NCBI GenBank assembly: GCA_035441325.1 | Contig: DAOROA010000022.1 | Span: forward strand, 1-64,000 | Length of the DNA stretch: 64,000 bases | Reading direction: 5' to 3' | Source of the DNA: Competibacter_A sp002352125 | GTDB lineage: Bacteria > Pseudomonadota > Gammaproteobacteria > Competibacterales > Competibacteraceae | Shown here: positions 8,735 through 19,446 of the stretch, piece by piece | How positions within the stretch are numbered: the stretch's first letter is position 1 | Layout of the letters: every line of letters starts with the position of its first letter | Notes under the pieces: generated by a model | What the model saw: the letters and a program-made list of their open reading frames with translations, nothing else | What the model was told of the DNA's origin: nothing | The model's database searches: none | Program-made: the position numbers and the translations under genes

Positions 8735-10106
8735 ATTGTTCCCGATACTTGCGCACCACGCGCAGCGCGACGATGTTGAGGATCAGCGTGATCGTGAACA
8801 GCACCAACCCCAGCGCGAAAGCCGCCAGAGTCTTGGCGCTATCGAACTCTTGATCGCCGGTCAGCAGGGTGACGATTTGCACCGTGACCGTGGTCACCGC
8901 CGCCAGCGGATTGGCGGTCAAGTTGGCCGATAGCCCAGCGGCCATCACCACGATCATGGTTTCGCCGATGGCGCGGGAAATGGCCAGCAAAACGCTGCCG
9001 ACGATGCCGGGCAGAGCGGCGGGTAGCAAAACCCGCTTGATGGTTTCCGACTTGGTCGCGCCCAGCGCGTAGGAGCCATCGCGCATCGACTGCGGCACGG
9101 CGTTGATCACGTCGTCCGACAGCGAAGAGACGAACGGGATGATCATGATGCCCATGACCAGTCCGGCGGCCAAGGCGCTTTCCGACGCCACATGCAGGCC
9201 CAGGGCCGTGCCGATCTGGCGGATCAGCGGCGCCACGGTCAACGCGGCGAAGAAGCCGTAGACCACGGTCGGAATGCCGGCGAGAATTTCCAGGGCTGGC
9301 TTGGCGATGGCGCGAAATTTCGGGGTGGCGTACTCGGACAGGAACAGCGCCGCCATCAGGCCGATGGGCACGGCGACCAGCATGGCGATGCCGGAGATCA
9401 GCAAGGTGCCGGCGAACAGGGGCACCGAACCGAATGCGCCCGAAGAGCCGATCTGATCGGCGCGCAGCGCGGTTTGCGGGCTCCACTGTAAACCGAATAG
9501 AAACTCGGTGACCGGCACTTTGTGAAAGAACAGGATGGATTCGAACAAAACCGATAGCACGATACCGACGGTGGTGAAGATGGCGACCGTCGAACTGGCG
9601 ATCAAAAATAAATTGATGACCTGTTCGACCCGGTTACGGGCGCGCAGCGCCGGTGAAATCGCCCGCCAGGCGTGGGCGATGCCAGCGATGGCGAGCGTGA
9701 GCGCCACCATCCAAAGCGCAGCGTTGCCGATGACGTGCAGATTCCGGTAGTGGTCGGCGGCCGCTAGCATGGCCGGATTGGGCGTGCTGGAGACGATGTT
9801 GCCGCCGACCAGATTCTTGAGGTCGTTGATCACGAGGTTCAAGCGATCCGGTGGCAGCTCGCGCAATTCGGGCGGCATGCTGGCCACGACCAGATCGATG
9901 ATGATGTTCGGTTGCAGAACGGCCCAGAGCACGAACACGGCCAGCGCTGGCAGGCCGCACCACAAGGCCGCGTAAGAGCCGTAGAAACTAGGTAGGGAAT
10001 GCAGGTTACGGACGTGGCCGCCGGCGACCGCGAGGGCGCGCTGCCGGCCCAGATAGTAACTGCCGATGCTCAATAGGATCAGCGCGAGCAAAAGATAAGG
10101 CCGCAT
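8727..10106 (-). CDS. pstC: Phosphate ABC transporter permease PstC (459 aa)
   Basis: Inner-membrane permease partner of PstA. N-terminal membrane helices (about 1-20 and 50-70) are separated by extracytoplasmic segments from a C-terminal core of about six helices with the EAA loop (RDGSYALGATKSETIKRVLLPAALPGIVG). It is longer than the 319-residue E. coli PstC, like the PstA beside it; the elongated form is common outside enterobacteria. It is separated from pstS by a 78-bp gap containing an intrinsic terminator. Confidence 0.94.
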   Translation of the reverse strand: MRPYLLLALILLSIGSYYLGRQRALAVAGGHVRNLHSLPSFYGSYAALWCGLPALAVFVLWAVLQPNIIIDLVVASMPPELRELPPDRLNLVINDLKNLVGGNIVSSTPNPAMLAAADHYRNLHVIGNAALWMVALTLAIAGIAHAWRAISPALRARNRVEQVINLFLIASSTVAIFTTVGIVLSVLFESILFFHKVPVTEFLFGLQWSPQTALRADQIGSSGAFGSVPLFAGTLLISGIAMLVAVPIGLMAALFLSEYATPKFRAIAKPALEILAGIPTVVYGFFAALTVAPLIRQIGTALGLHVASESALAAGLVMGIMIIPFVSSLSDDVINAVPQSMRDGSYALGATKSETIKRVLLPAALPGIVGSVLLAISRAIGETMIVVMAAGLSANLTANPLAAVTTVTVQIVTLLTGDQEFDSAKTLAAFALGLVLFTITLILNIVALRVVRKYREQYE

Positions 10107-10141
10107 GTCGTTACCGTGAACCGTAGAGGAGACGCTGCAAT

Positions 10142-10169
10142 AAAAAAGCCCCTCCCGCAGGGAGAGGGG
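10142..10169 (-). terminator. Intrinsic terminator between pstS and pstC
   Basis: Read on the minus strand, a GC stem (CCCCTCTCC / GGGAGGGG, one bulged base, small loop) is followed directly by six U. It lies just after the pstS stop and before pstC. A partly effective terminator here would keep the binding protein mRNA in excess over the permease genes. Confidence 0.8.
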
Positions 10170-10184
10170 TCTAGGAGCGAGAGC

Positions 10185-11228
10185 TTATGGGGTCATAGCC
10201 TTGAGGCTATTGGCGTCGGCCGCGACTTGCTTGCGCTTGGCGGCTGGCAGCGGGATCAAACCTTTCGCGCTAAGATAGCCTTCGTCACCCATGGCTTTCT
10301 CGCTGGTGAACTCGGCGACGTATTCCTTGATGCCGGGGATGACGCCGACGTGGGCTTTTTTGACGTAGAAGAACAACGGCCGGGCGACAGGATATTTGCC
10401 GTCGGCGATGCTCTCAAAAGCGGGCGCGACGCCGTCGATGGTCTCGCCTTGGATCTTGTCGAGGTTCTCTTCCAAAAAGCTGTAGCCGAAGAGGCCCAGC
10501 GCGTTGGGATTGGCGACCAGCTTGTTGACGATCAGGTTGTCGTTCTCGCCCGCTTCGATGAACGCGCCATCTTCGCGGATGGTTTGGCAAACTGCCTTGG
10601 CTTTCTTCTCGTCGGATTTTTCCAGCTCCTTGATGGCGTCGAATTCCTTGCAGCCGTGATCCATGACCAGTTCGACGAAGGCGTCGCGGGTGCCGGAGGT
10701 CGGAGGCGGACCTAGCACCTCGATCTTGTTGGCGGGCAGCGTGGCGTCGATGTCTTTCCAGGTCTTAGCATTGTTGGCGACCAGCTTGCCGGTGGCCGGG
10801 TCTGGAATCTCTTTGGCCAAGGCCAGCCAGAGGTTCTTGGTGGTTAGCGGCATCGGCTTGTTCTTTTTGGAAGAAGCGACCACGATGCCATCGAAACCGA
10901 CGTTGACCTCGACGATTTCCTTGATGCCGTTCTTGGCGCAGGTTTCGATTTCGGACGATTTGATCTTGCGGGAAGCGTTGCTGATGTCGGGGTGCTGGAC
11001 GCCGACGCCGCCGCAGAACAGCTTGAAGCCGCCGCCGGTGCCGGTCGATTCGACTTTCGGCGTCTTGAAGCTGCTGCCCTTGCCGAATTGCTCGGCGACC
11101 GCCGTCGAGAAGGGGTAGACGGTGGACGAGCCCACGATGCTGATGTAGTCACGGGCGGATTGAGCGTAAGCCGTACTTGCCAAAGCGATAGTTGCCGTCG
11201 CAGCGAGCGCGAGTTTGTTCTTGATCAC
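10185..11228 (-). CDS. pstS: Periplasmic phosphate-binding protein PstS (347 aa)
   Basis: Captures phosphate in the periplasm for PstCAB. A signal peptide (about residues 1-22, ending ...STAYAQS) is followed by the phosphate-binding loop region SIVGSSTVYPFSTAVAE, the ESTGTGGG loop and the PPPTSGTRDAF loop. These are typical of the longer PstS form. The start is a GTG at 11228, well supported by a GGAGG site about 8 bases upstream. A candidate Pho box lies about 115 bp upstream of the start. It is the first gene of the operon. Confidence 0.96.
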   Translation of the reverse strand: MIKNKLALAATATIALASTAYAQSARDYISIVGSSTVYPFSTAVAEQFGKGSSFKTPKVESTGTGGGFKLFCGGVGVQHPDISNASRKIKSSEIETCAKNGIKEIVEVNVGFDGIVVASSKKNKPMPLTTKNLWLALAKEIPDPATGKLVANNAKTWKDIDATLPANKIEVLGPPPTSGTRDAFVELVMDHGCKEFDAIKELEKSDEKKAKAVCQTIREDGAFIEAGENDNLIVNKLVANPNALGLFGYSFLEENLDKIQGETIDGVAPAFESIADGKYPVARPLFFYVKKAHVGVIPGIKEYVAEFTSEKAMGDEGYLSAKGLIPLPAAKRKQVAADANSLKAMTP

Positions 11229-11343
11229 GAAAAAGCCTCCGACAAAAAATTGTCATGAATGGGTAAGATGTCGAAATGCACCTCCTCCCTGAGGATCGAA
11301 CGGAAACCAGAAGCTGACGTTACTATGGCTTGACGGCCTTTAT

Positions 11344-11361
11344 ATTTCATAAATATGTCAG
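11344..11361 (-). promoter_or_regulatory. Candidate Pho box upstream of pstS
   Basis: On the minus strand this reads CTGACATATTTATGAAAT. That matches about 13 of 18 positions of the PhoB consensus CTGTCATAWAWCTGTCAY, with the spacing of the two direct half-sites kept. It lies in an AT-rich patch about 115 bp upstream of the pstS start, a sensible place for a PhoB-activated promoter. Confidence 0.45.
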
Positions 11362-11457
11362 TTTTATTGCGCTGCAAGAAAACGGGTTGCGAATATTACC
11401 AAGGACTTTCGTTTTCCGTCGCTTCCGAGCGAGGTGCATCAGATTTTTGAGGTGGCG

Positions 11458-12303
11458 ATGAGCGATAAAACGATTTTGATCACAGGGTGTTCTTCGGGTA
11501 TCGGCCAATGTGCTGCGCTCGGGTTAAATGCGCGCGGCTGGCGGGTATTCGCTGCGGTGCGCCAGCCGGCCGACGCAACGCGATTGCAGGCCGAAGGGTT
11601 GGAGAGCGTGACGCTGGATCTGCGCGATTCCGCTTCCATTCGTGCGGCGGTGGCGACGGTTTTGGAACGAACGGGTGGCAGGCTGGATGCGCTATTCAAC
11701 AATGGTGCCTACGGTCAACCCGGCGCGGTAGAGGATTTGAGTCGCGAAGCGCTGCGGGAACAGTTCGAGACCAACGTGTTCGGAACGCAGGAATTGACCA
11801 ATCGAATCGTTCCGGTCATGCGCCGGCAGGGCGGCGGACGGATTTTGTTCGCCAGTTCGGTGCTGGGGCTGGTGGCTTTCCCTTATCGTGGTGCCTACGT
11901 CGCCAGCAAGTTCGCGCTGGAAGGGTTGGCCGATACCCTTCGGCTGGAACTGGCTGAAACCGGCATCCACGTTTGCCTGATCGAGCCGGGACCGATCCTG
12001 AGCCGGTTTCGCGACAACGCATATGCGGCCTACCGACGGCACATTCGGGCCGAAACCAGCCTGCACCGGGAGCGGTATGCAGCGATGGAGGCGCGACTGC
12101 TCAAGAGAGGGCCCGCCGCACCGTTCACCTTGCCGCCCGAAGCGGTGTTGAAACGGGTGGTTCACGCCCTGGAAAGCCCTCGGCCGCGCGCCCGCTATTA
12201 CGTGACCGTGCCGACTTACCTGTTTGCGGTATTGCGCCGGTTGTTGCCGACCCGCGCGCTGGACGCAGTGCTGCGGCGGGCTGGCGGCGAAGGGCGGCGG
12301 TAG
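11458..12303 (+). CDS. Short-chain dehydrogenase/reductase (281 aa)
   Basis: Classical SDR oxidoreductase. The Rossmann motif TGCSSGIG lies near residues 8-15, followed by an NNG-type motif (FNNGAYG), catalytic Ser in ILFASSVLG and the YxxxK pair in YVASK. The start at 11458 is preferred over 11434 because GAGGTG lies just upstream and the glycine motif then falls at the usual distance. Substrate cannot be read from sequence; the C-terminal region is like those of SDRs acting on hydrophobic ketones or retinol-like compounds. It stands alone between the divergent pst operon and mutM. Confidence 0.9.
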   Translation: MSDKTILITGCSSGIGQCAALGLNARGWRVFAAVRQPADATRLQAEGLESVTLDLRDSASIRAAVATVLERTGGRLDALFNNGAYGQPGAVEDLSREALREQFETNVFGTQELTNRIVPVMRRQGGGRILFASSVLGLVAFPYRGAYVASKFALEGLADTLRLELAETGIHVCLIEPGPILSRFRDNAYAAYRRHIRAETSLHRERYAAMEARLLKRGPAAPFTLPPEAVLKRVVHALESPRPRARYYVTVPTYLFAVLRRLLPTRALDAVLRRAGGEGRR

Positions 12304-12471
12304 TTTGCGGACCAGTGAATTGGTCGCAAGTCATTGTGCTTAGCATATTTTCTTGACAGTGATCGCCATGCGTCGCGCGAGCGGACCCCGATGGATGTCG
12401 CCCGGCCGAAGCGGCGACCCGATAGGGTTTTCCTCTCTATGACCATAGCGATGACGACCGGCTGGTGACCG

Positions 12472-13287
12472 ATGCCCGAGCTTCCCGAAGTCGAAACCGT
12501 CCGGAGCGGTATTGCTCCGTATTTGACCGGCCAAAAAGTCGTCCGGGTAGTGGTACGGCAACCTCGGCTGCGTTGGCCGGTATCGGCCGAACTGGCGACG
12601 GAGTTGATCGGACAGACGATCCGGCAGGTGGACCGGCGCGCTAAATATCTGTTGCTGCGCACTGATGCCGGTACCGCGATTTTCCATCTTGGCATGACCG
12701 GCCGGTTGCGCGTTCTCCCGGCCGATACGCCCCCATCCAAGCACGATCACGTCGATATCGTAGTGGCCGGCGACCGGTGTCTGCGCTTCAACGACAGCCG
12801 TCGTTTCGGGGCCGTATTGTGGACCCGGGAACCTCCGGAACAGCACGAACTGCTGCGAACGCTCGGTCCCGAACCGTTCGACGAAACGTTCTCCGGCGCT
12901 TATCTGCACCGGCGGGCGCAAGGACGCGTTCCGCCCATCAAAGCGTTCGTCATGGACAACCGCGTAGTCGTGGGGGTCGGGAACATTTATGCCAACGAAT
13001 CGCTGTTCGCGGCCGGCATCCATCCGCTACGGTTGGCCGGCCAAATCGCGTTGGCCGAACACGAGCGGCTGGCGGCGGCGATCCGGGAGATTTTGGGCGA
13101 AGCGATTCGCCAGGGTGGCACGACCTTGCGAGATTTCGTTGGCGGCGATGGCGAGCCAGGTTACTTCCGGCAATATCTCCGCGTTTACGGCCGCAGCGCA
13201 TTACCGTGCGTGGTTTGCGGCAAACCGATCCAGCGTTGCCGCGTCGGTCTGCGGGCAACGTATTTCTGTCTGGGCTGCCAGCGTTAG
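12472..13287 (+). CDS. mutM: Formamidopyrimidine-DNA glycosylase MutM/Fpg (271 aa)
   Basis: Base-excision repair enzyme that removes 8-oxoguanine and ring-opened purines and cuts the abasic site. The processed N-terminus PELPEVETVRSGI carries the catalytic Pro and Glu. The catalytic Lys lies in the RRAKYLLL strand. The helix-two-turn-helix NIYANESLFAAGIHP and the C-terminal zinc finger with four Cys (CVVC...CLGC) are complete. Length is that of E. coli Fpg (269). Its end overlaps the end of the convergent unknown gene by 4 bp. Confidence 0.97.
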   Translation: MPELPEVETVRSGIAPYLTGQKVVRVVVRQPRLRWPVSAELATELIGQTIRQVDRRAKYLLLRTDAGTAIFHLGMTGRLRVLPADTPPSKHDHVDIVVAGDRCLRFNDSRRFGAVLWTREPPEQHELLRTLGPEPFDETFSGAYLHRRAQGRVPPIKAFVMDNRVVVGVGNIYANESLFAAGIHPLRLAGQIALAEHERLAAAIREILGEAIRQGGTTLRDFVGGDGEPGYFRQYLRVYGRSALPCVVCGKPIQRCRVGLRATYFCLGCQR

Positions 13288-14747
13288 CGCGCTTCGGCCG
13301 GTTTCGATCCGCTGGCGGCATCGCTATCGCCGGCTGGCCCCGGTTGGGATCCGGCCGGTGCCGGTGGCTCGACCGCGGGCGAGGTGGGCGACGCTGCGCT
13401 GGCGGGCGTCGCGGGCGGAGCAGACGTCGTGGGCGGAGCAGAGGAAGGGGGAGCAGTCGCGCCGGTCGACGCTGCGGCCGACGCCGGAGAAGGTGCCCCA
13501 TCGGGATTGGCCGCAGGTTCGATCGTTGTCGATGGTGCGTTGTGGGTTGGATTGCTCGCGCGGCTGGCCGGCGGCGGTGATGGCTTGGGCGTTCGTTTTT
13601 TGACGGGTGGTGCGTAGGTGATTGCGACGGCGACGACGTTATCGCTGCCGAAACGCTTGGTTGCCGCGTTCGGCGGCAAGCGGCCATCCCGCAATGCCTC
13701 CATGCCGGCATCGTCTTTGATGGTGGTCATGATCAAGTCGCGGATTTGCGCGAAACGGACGACGCTGGGTTCGTTGTCCGCGTACCCGCCGTTAAATGCC
13801 AGAATGTCGTTTCTGCTGGCTTCGTCCAGACCGCTTTGCCAGGCGGTATCGTCGTCCGAAGCCAGCCCTATGAGGGCGTCGGTGGCGCGGCGCGTAGCGA
13901 TTTTCTCGGCATCGGAGCGCAACTTGTCCTGAGCCGCAGCGTCCGGGTGTACGCCGATCAGGTTGATGGCGTAGCCAACTAGCGCCAGCTCGCCCGTCGC
14001 GTTGGCCACGATCAGCCGGTTGCCGGCCGGCGGAATCAGCCCGGCCTCGATTTCGGCTTGCACTTGCCGCAGGCCTTCTTGCAACGAAACCGCTTCGACG
14101 GCGTTGGGCGCGGGGCGCGTTAGCCGGGTAGCGGTTTTTGGCGTAGTCACCAAATTGACGTAAATCGTGCGCTGGCCCGGGTCGTCTTCGACCGAGTACG
14201 CCACGAAACCGCGCGTTAGAATTTTGACCGCTTGCTCTCGCTTGTCGGCATCGGTGAAAGCAAGATTGATCAGTGCCAACCGGATGGAATCGCTCTTTTC
14301 CAAGTTGGCGGTAACTCGCTGCCGCACTTCCGGCGATGGGCTCAAACACCCGGCGAGCTTTGCGCTGGCATCGTTGAATGCTGCAAAACGTGCCTCCTGA
14401 CGGGATCGGCGCAGCGCGACCGGATTGTCGGATGCGGGGTATTGAGCCGCTCCAGTCGCGACCAAACCAAAATCGGCACCGAAGCGAATCGTCCGGCAAC
14501 CGGCTGCGCGCTGTCCGATTGCGGTGGAGATGGCGGCTTGGGCGGTGCGGGCTTGCAGCGCCGGTCCGTCCGTCAAATCGTCTTTGACCGTGCGGGCCCG
14601 CCCTGGGCCGCGCGGCGTAGAGCGCGCTGCCGCCGAACTGGCCTGGAGCGGCACGGCAAATTCGTCGGAAGCGGGTTTTGCCGCCGGTGCTTGCGAAGCC
14701 CAGAGCAGGGCGCTCGACAGAATCCAGGCACAGGTTCGATAACGCAT
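13284..14747 (-). CDS. Unknown secreted protein with Pro/Ala-rich tail (487 aa)
   Basis: I do not recognise a family. An N-terminal signal peptide (MRYRTCAWILSSALLWA...APA, cleavage near residue 23) points to the periplasm or outside. The middle (about 60-390) is mixed alpha/beta and Ala-rich, with repeated helical segments (RQEARFAAFNDASAKLAG, QDKLRSDAEKIATRRATDAL) and one strand-like stretch near 376-388 (DNVVAVAITYAPP). The last about 95 residues are a low-complexity Pro/Ala/Ser/Thr tail. It lies 31 bp downstream of the cyclic-nucleotide-binding protein gene, so the two are probably one transcript, and it overlaps mutM tail-to-tail by 4 bp. Confidence 0.7.
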   Translation of the reverse strand: MRYRTCAWILSSALLWASQAPAAKPASDEFAVPLQASSAAARSTPRGPGRARTVKDDLTDGPALQARTAQAAISTAIGQRAAGCRTIRFGADFGLVATGAAQYPASDNPVALRRSRQEARFAAFNDASAKLAGCLSPSPEVRQRVTANLEKSDSIRLALINLAFTDADKREQAVKILTRGFVAYSVEDDPGQRTIYVNLVTTPKTATRLTRPAPNAVEAVSLQEGLRQVQAEIEAGLIPPAGNRLIVANATGELALVGYAINLIGVHPDAAAQDKLRSDAEKIATRRATDALIGLASDDDTAWQSGLDEASRNDILAFNGGYADNEPSVVRFAQIRDLIMTTIKDDAGMEALRDGRLPPNAATKRFGSDNVVAVAITYAPPVKKRTPKPSPPPASRASNPTHNAPSTTIEPAANPDGAPSPASAAASTGATAPPSSAPPTTSAPPATPASAASPTSPAVEPPAPAGSQPGPAGDSDAASGSKPAEAR

Positions 14748-14778
14748 GATTCCACCTAAAAGTAAATCCGATACTGGT

Positions 14779-15405
14779 TCAGGCCGGAGTCGACTCTTCG
14801 ACGGGCTGCTTTAGCCGCGACAGCTTTTCCTTGGTGCGTCGTAGCTGTTCGATTGCCGAAGCCAGTTCGTCGTCGAGGGTTTCTTGGTTGGATTTCCGGC
14901 GCAATTCGGTCAGCTTGCGGCGGGTCGTATCCAGCTCTCTGGTGACGACCACCAGTTCGTCGGTAGTTCTTTTCAGTCGTTCGGCGACGATTTGGGCGAT
15001 CAACCGGTAAAGCAGCGCATAACAGGTATCCCGTTCGGTTGCCGGCAGCCTTTTCAGCACTCCCGGATCGAGTTCCAGACACCAAGTGGTTTCTACGGCG
15101 ATCACCGAGGCGGTGCGGATTTCGTTGCCCAGAGCCGAGAGTTCGCCGAACACTTCCCCAACCTGATATAGCACGGCGATCTGATTGTTATCTTTGACCA
15201 CCCGCACCTTGCCGTCGAGCATGGCATAAAGATGATCTCCGAACGAGCCTTCGGGGATGATCGTTTCGTCCGGTTCGTAGATCAGCAGACGGCTGGCGTT
15301 CAGAATGTTCTTGAGATAGCGATCCTCGAATTCGCTCAGAAGCGGAATTTGCCTGAACCGATCAGCCATTTCGTACAGGGCAGGGCCACTTTGGTGAATT
15401 TGCAT
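14779..15405 (-). CDS. Cyclic-nucleotide-binding-domain protein with C-terminal coiled coil (about 208 aa)
   Basis: The N-terminal about 130 residues form a CRP-type nucleotide-binding beta roll (YEPDETIIPEGSFGDHLYAMLDGKVRV) with a phosphate-binding cassette FGELSALGNEIRTASV. Both the Glu and the Arg that hold the cyclic phosphate are present. Instead of a DNA-binding helix-turn-helix, the C-terminus is a charged coiled coil (about 125-200, many Lys/Arg/Glu heptads), so it is not a transcription factor of the usual kind. ATG at 15405 is used; a TTG at 15459 and an ATG at 15369 are alternatives, and none has a good ribosome-binding site. Likely co-transcribed with the secreted protein downstream. 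Confidence 0.8.
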   Translation of the reverse strand: MQIHQSGPALYEMADRFRQIPLLSEFEDRYLKNILNASRLLIYEPDETIIPEGSFGDHLYAMLDGKVRVVKDNNQIAVLYQVGEVFGELSALGNEIRTASVIAVETTWCLELDPGVLKRLPATERDTCYALLYRLIAQIVAERLKRTTDELVVVTRELDTTRRKLTELRRKSNQETLDDELASAIEQLRRTKEKLSRLKQPVEESTPA

Positions 15406-15723
15406 ATCGGTGTCCAGCGAGGTGATCGATATCGATGACCACGATATATCTTGAATCAATGCAATAGTCGATATTATCTCGATTTATCGAAAAGCGTTGA
15501 AGACGAATTTTCTAAGGTTTATCGCCGTGTCATCGGATTCAAAAATACGGTAGCCAAAATATGGTAGCCAAAACCCCATTTCGTCAACTTCCGGGCGAGA
15601 CCGGAGTTCGAAGCGGTCAAGTGTGGTTTGTTGAACGATTTCCGGTATCTGGGCGGCCATCGTTTATCGGCGAAGCGTCAAAATCGAACGGTAATTTGTG
15701 GATTTTCCATTCTTTTTCCACTG
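15406..15723. other. Intergenic region, 318 bp, with a 14-bp tandem pair
   Basis: AT-richer than its flanks and probably the promoter region of the minus-strand cyclic-nucleotide-binding gene. A 14-bp unit ending GGTAGCCAAAA occurs twice in tandem at 15546-15573. No gene is supported here. Confidence 0.5.
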
Positions 15724-16350
15724 TTACCGCGAATCTAAACCGCTCGCCCATCGCGCTAATTCCGTAATCGCATCCCAATCGCCCGCCGCCAGTGCGGCTT
15801 TGGGCGCGAGCCAGGACCCACCGACGCAGGCGACATTGGGTAGTGCCAGAAACGCCGGCGCGGTTTCCGCCGATATCCCTCCGGTCGGGCAGAAGGTCAC
15901 GTCCGGGAACGGCCCGGCCAACGCCTGTAACATGCCGACACCGCCTGCTTGCTGGGCCGGAAACAGCTTCAGCTCCCGAAAGCCGGCCAGCCGGGCAGCG
16001 ATCACCTCAGACGGGGTCATCACGCCCGGCAACAGCGGCAGGCCGCTTTTCCGGGTGGCTTCGATCAGCGCCGGGGTTAGGCCAGGGCTGACCCCGAAGC
16101 GGGCGCCGGCATTTCGTGCCTCGATAAAGTCTTCGGGGCGGGTGAGGGTGCCGGCTCCGACGATGACCTCGGGAACTGCTTCGGCAATCGCCCGAATCGC
16201 TGCCAGCGCCACGGGTGTGCGCAAAGTGATCTCCAGCACCCGCACGCTGCCTGCAATCAGGGCGCTGGCCAGAGGAACCGCCTGAGCCAGATCGTCGATG
16301 GCAACGACCGGAATCACCGGCCCCACCCGCATGACTTCCAGCACGGTCAA
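15724..16350 (-). CDS. eda: KDPG aldolase Eda (about 208 aa)
   Basis: 2-dehydro-3-deoxy-6-phosphogluconate aldolase, last step of the Entner-Doudoroff pathway (KDPG to pyruvate plus glyceraldehyde 3-phosphate). Recognised by GPVIPVV, RVLEITLRTPVAL, VPEVIVGAGTLT with the catalytic Glu, FGVSPGLTP, the Schiff-base Lys in ELKLFPA and FCPTGGI. The open frame runs on upstream inside edd, but the family N-terminus begins near LTVLEV. I place the start at a TTG 5 bp after the edd stop; GTG 16344 and ATG 16332 are possible and none has a well-spaced ribosome-binding site. Expression is probably coupled to edd. Confidence 0.92.
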   Translation of the reverse strand: MTVLEVMRVGPVIPVVAIDDLAQAVPLASALIAGSVRVLEITLRTPVALAAIRAIAEAVPEVIVGAGTLTRPEDFIEARNAGARFGVSPGLTPALIEATRKSGLPLLPGVMTPSEVIAARLAGFRELKLFPAQQAGGVGMLQALAGPFPDVTFCPTGGISAETAPAFLALPNVACVGGSWLAPKAALAAGDWDAITELARWASGLDSR

Positions 16351-16355
16351 CCCGC

Positions 16356-18254
<1,899 letters not shown>

Positions 18255-18289
18255 GGCGAAATCACGTTAGAGTTTGTTTGGAAAGAAGT

Positions 18290-18604
18290 TCAAAAATCCG
18301 TTGGCGGACGTAAGACGAAGGCCGGTTCAACCTGAAAATGATCGCGCGCCGACGGATCATCCCGAAAGGCGTCAAGCCTCGAAGGCCGATGGAAATCCGA
18401 GGCTTTTATCTCTGTAGGGGGTGATAGAGCCATTAACCTTTGAGTTGCTGATCCAGGAGGATGATCGGGCGAGTACCGGTCACTTTCCGGCAGTTCCTCG
18501 ACGATTTTACCGGATTCTATCCGAACGATTTTCGCATCAAACAAGCCGGTAATGTCCGCATTCACTGTTCGAGCGATCTCGTAGCGCCAGACAATTTTAT
18601 TTCT
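18290..18604 (-). pseudogene. Possible remnant of a small alpha/beta protein gene
   Basis: The open frame from just after a TAA (18605-18607) down to 18290 reads as natural protein in its first 35 codons (KIVWRYEIARTV... DAKIVRIESGKIVEE). Such alternating strands resemble the last strands of SnoaL/NTF2-like proteins. No ATG is present; a GTG at 18565 could start a 91-residue product. The C-terminal 45 residues are low in secondary structure. I read it as a 5'-truncated gene remnant beside edd, not a working gene; family assignment is weak. Confidence 0.3.
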
Positions 18605-19446
18605 TTATCAGCGGTCCTATAGCCACCAAACCAACCCCATCGAACGGTTGTGCAATGGCCGATGGGCGACATCGCGAGCAGGGTTTTCCGGCCTTGGATG
18701 CGGTAAAGGCGACATTGAATAGCTTTCTTTTATCTAGGCTGAAAGTATTTCAGCCTAGATAAAATACATCGGGGCTTTATTTTCAACGCCCTTCAAAATA
18801 ATATAATACCAACAGTTACCGTAAGTGCTATTCCATCACTATTTAACGTTAAGTAAATTTACTATCTTAACGATATTTTCTTCTTGACGATGGGCTTATC
18901 CGGTACCTCATGTTTGCCATTATCGGGCGCCATGATCGGCCATAATTGTCACTTCAACATGCCGTCAATCCATATTCTAGCTCATTATGGACCGCTGTAT
19001 GTCCAAGCAAACCGGGAGCTATCGGGAGATTTCCCAGAACGATGGCGACGGCCGCCGGCCTTGGATCGACCGTTGCCGCCGTTGCGCGGGATGGAGGTGC
19101 CAAATGGGATTACTGATTGATATGAAAATAAAAATTAGTTCTTGTTCCGCTACTTGTGCCCTGAATACGCTTTGCGCCACAAGTATCGCAGAGCGTAGAG
19201 ATCAATATTTATGGTACGATTGTTGCTAAATAGTGGCATTAATCGAGACGCCTTTTAAGATCAAGGTCATATCATCCAAGATTTTCAACAGCAATGAGCC
19301 TAGTTCTGAGCTGAGTTTGGTATCGCTTCGATTACCAAACGGTGAAGGCCAGGTGATGCTGCTGGACCAGGTCAGGTCTTCTTTAAATTGATCATCCGCG
19401 CCTCGACGCTCGATCAATAATGCCAATTTATGAAAACTGGAGAGTC
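18605..19446. other. AT-rich non-coding stretch with palindrome, about 840 bp
   Basis: Base composition is visibly AT-richer than in the flanking operons, especially 18770-18900. Short open frames occur on both strands (for example a GTG-started 52-codon frame at 19233-19391), but none has a convincing ribosome-binding site, codon use or recognisable protein. The clearest structure is the perfect palindrome at 18728-18764. The 3' end should hold the promoter of the haem sensor gene at 19447. Confidence 0.5.
18728..18764. repeat. Perfect 17-bp inverted repeat with 3-base loop
   Basis: Arms TTTTATCTAGGCTGAAA (18728-18744) and TTTCAGCCTAGATAAAA (18748-18764) match at all 17 positions around GTA. 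No U tract follows on either strand beyond the AT ends of the stem, so it is not a typical terminator. It could be a mobile-element hairpin end, a protein-binding palindrome or a bidirectional terminator of low GC type. Confidence 0.85.

Noticed and set aside
12353..12358. TTGACA upstream of mutM, like a -35 box
   Set aside because: No -10-like hexamer lies 16-18 bases downstream; a lone TTGACA is not enough to call a promoter.
15561..15767. 68-codon open frame in the cyclic-nucleotide-binding gene leader
   Set aside because: It overlaps the end of eda, has no recognisable product and includes one of the tandem 14-mers.
19002..19229. Cys-rich small open frame (SKQTGSYREISQ...RCRRCAGW)
   Set aside because: No ribosome-binding site, no known family, and other frames across the same bases are equally open.
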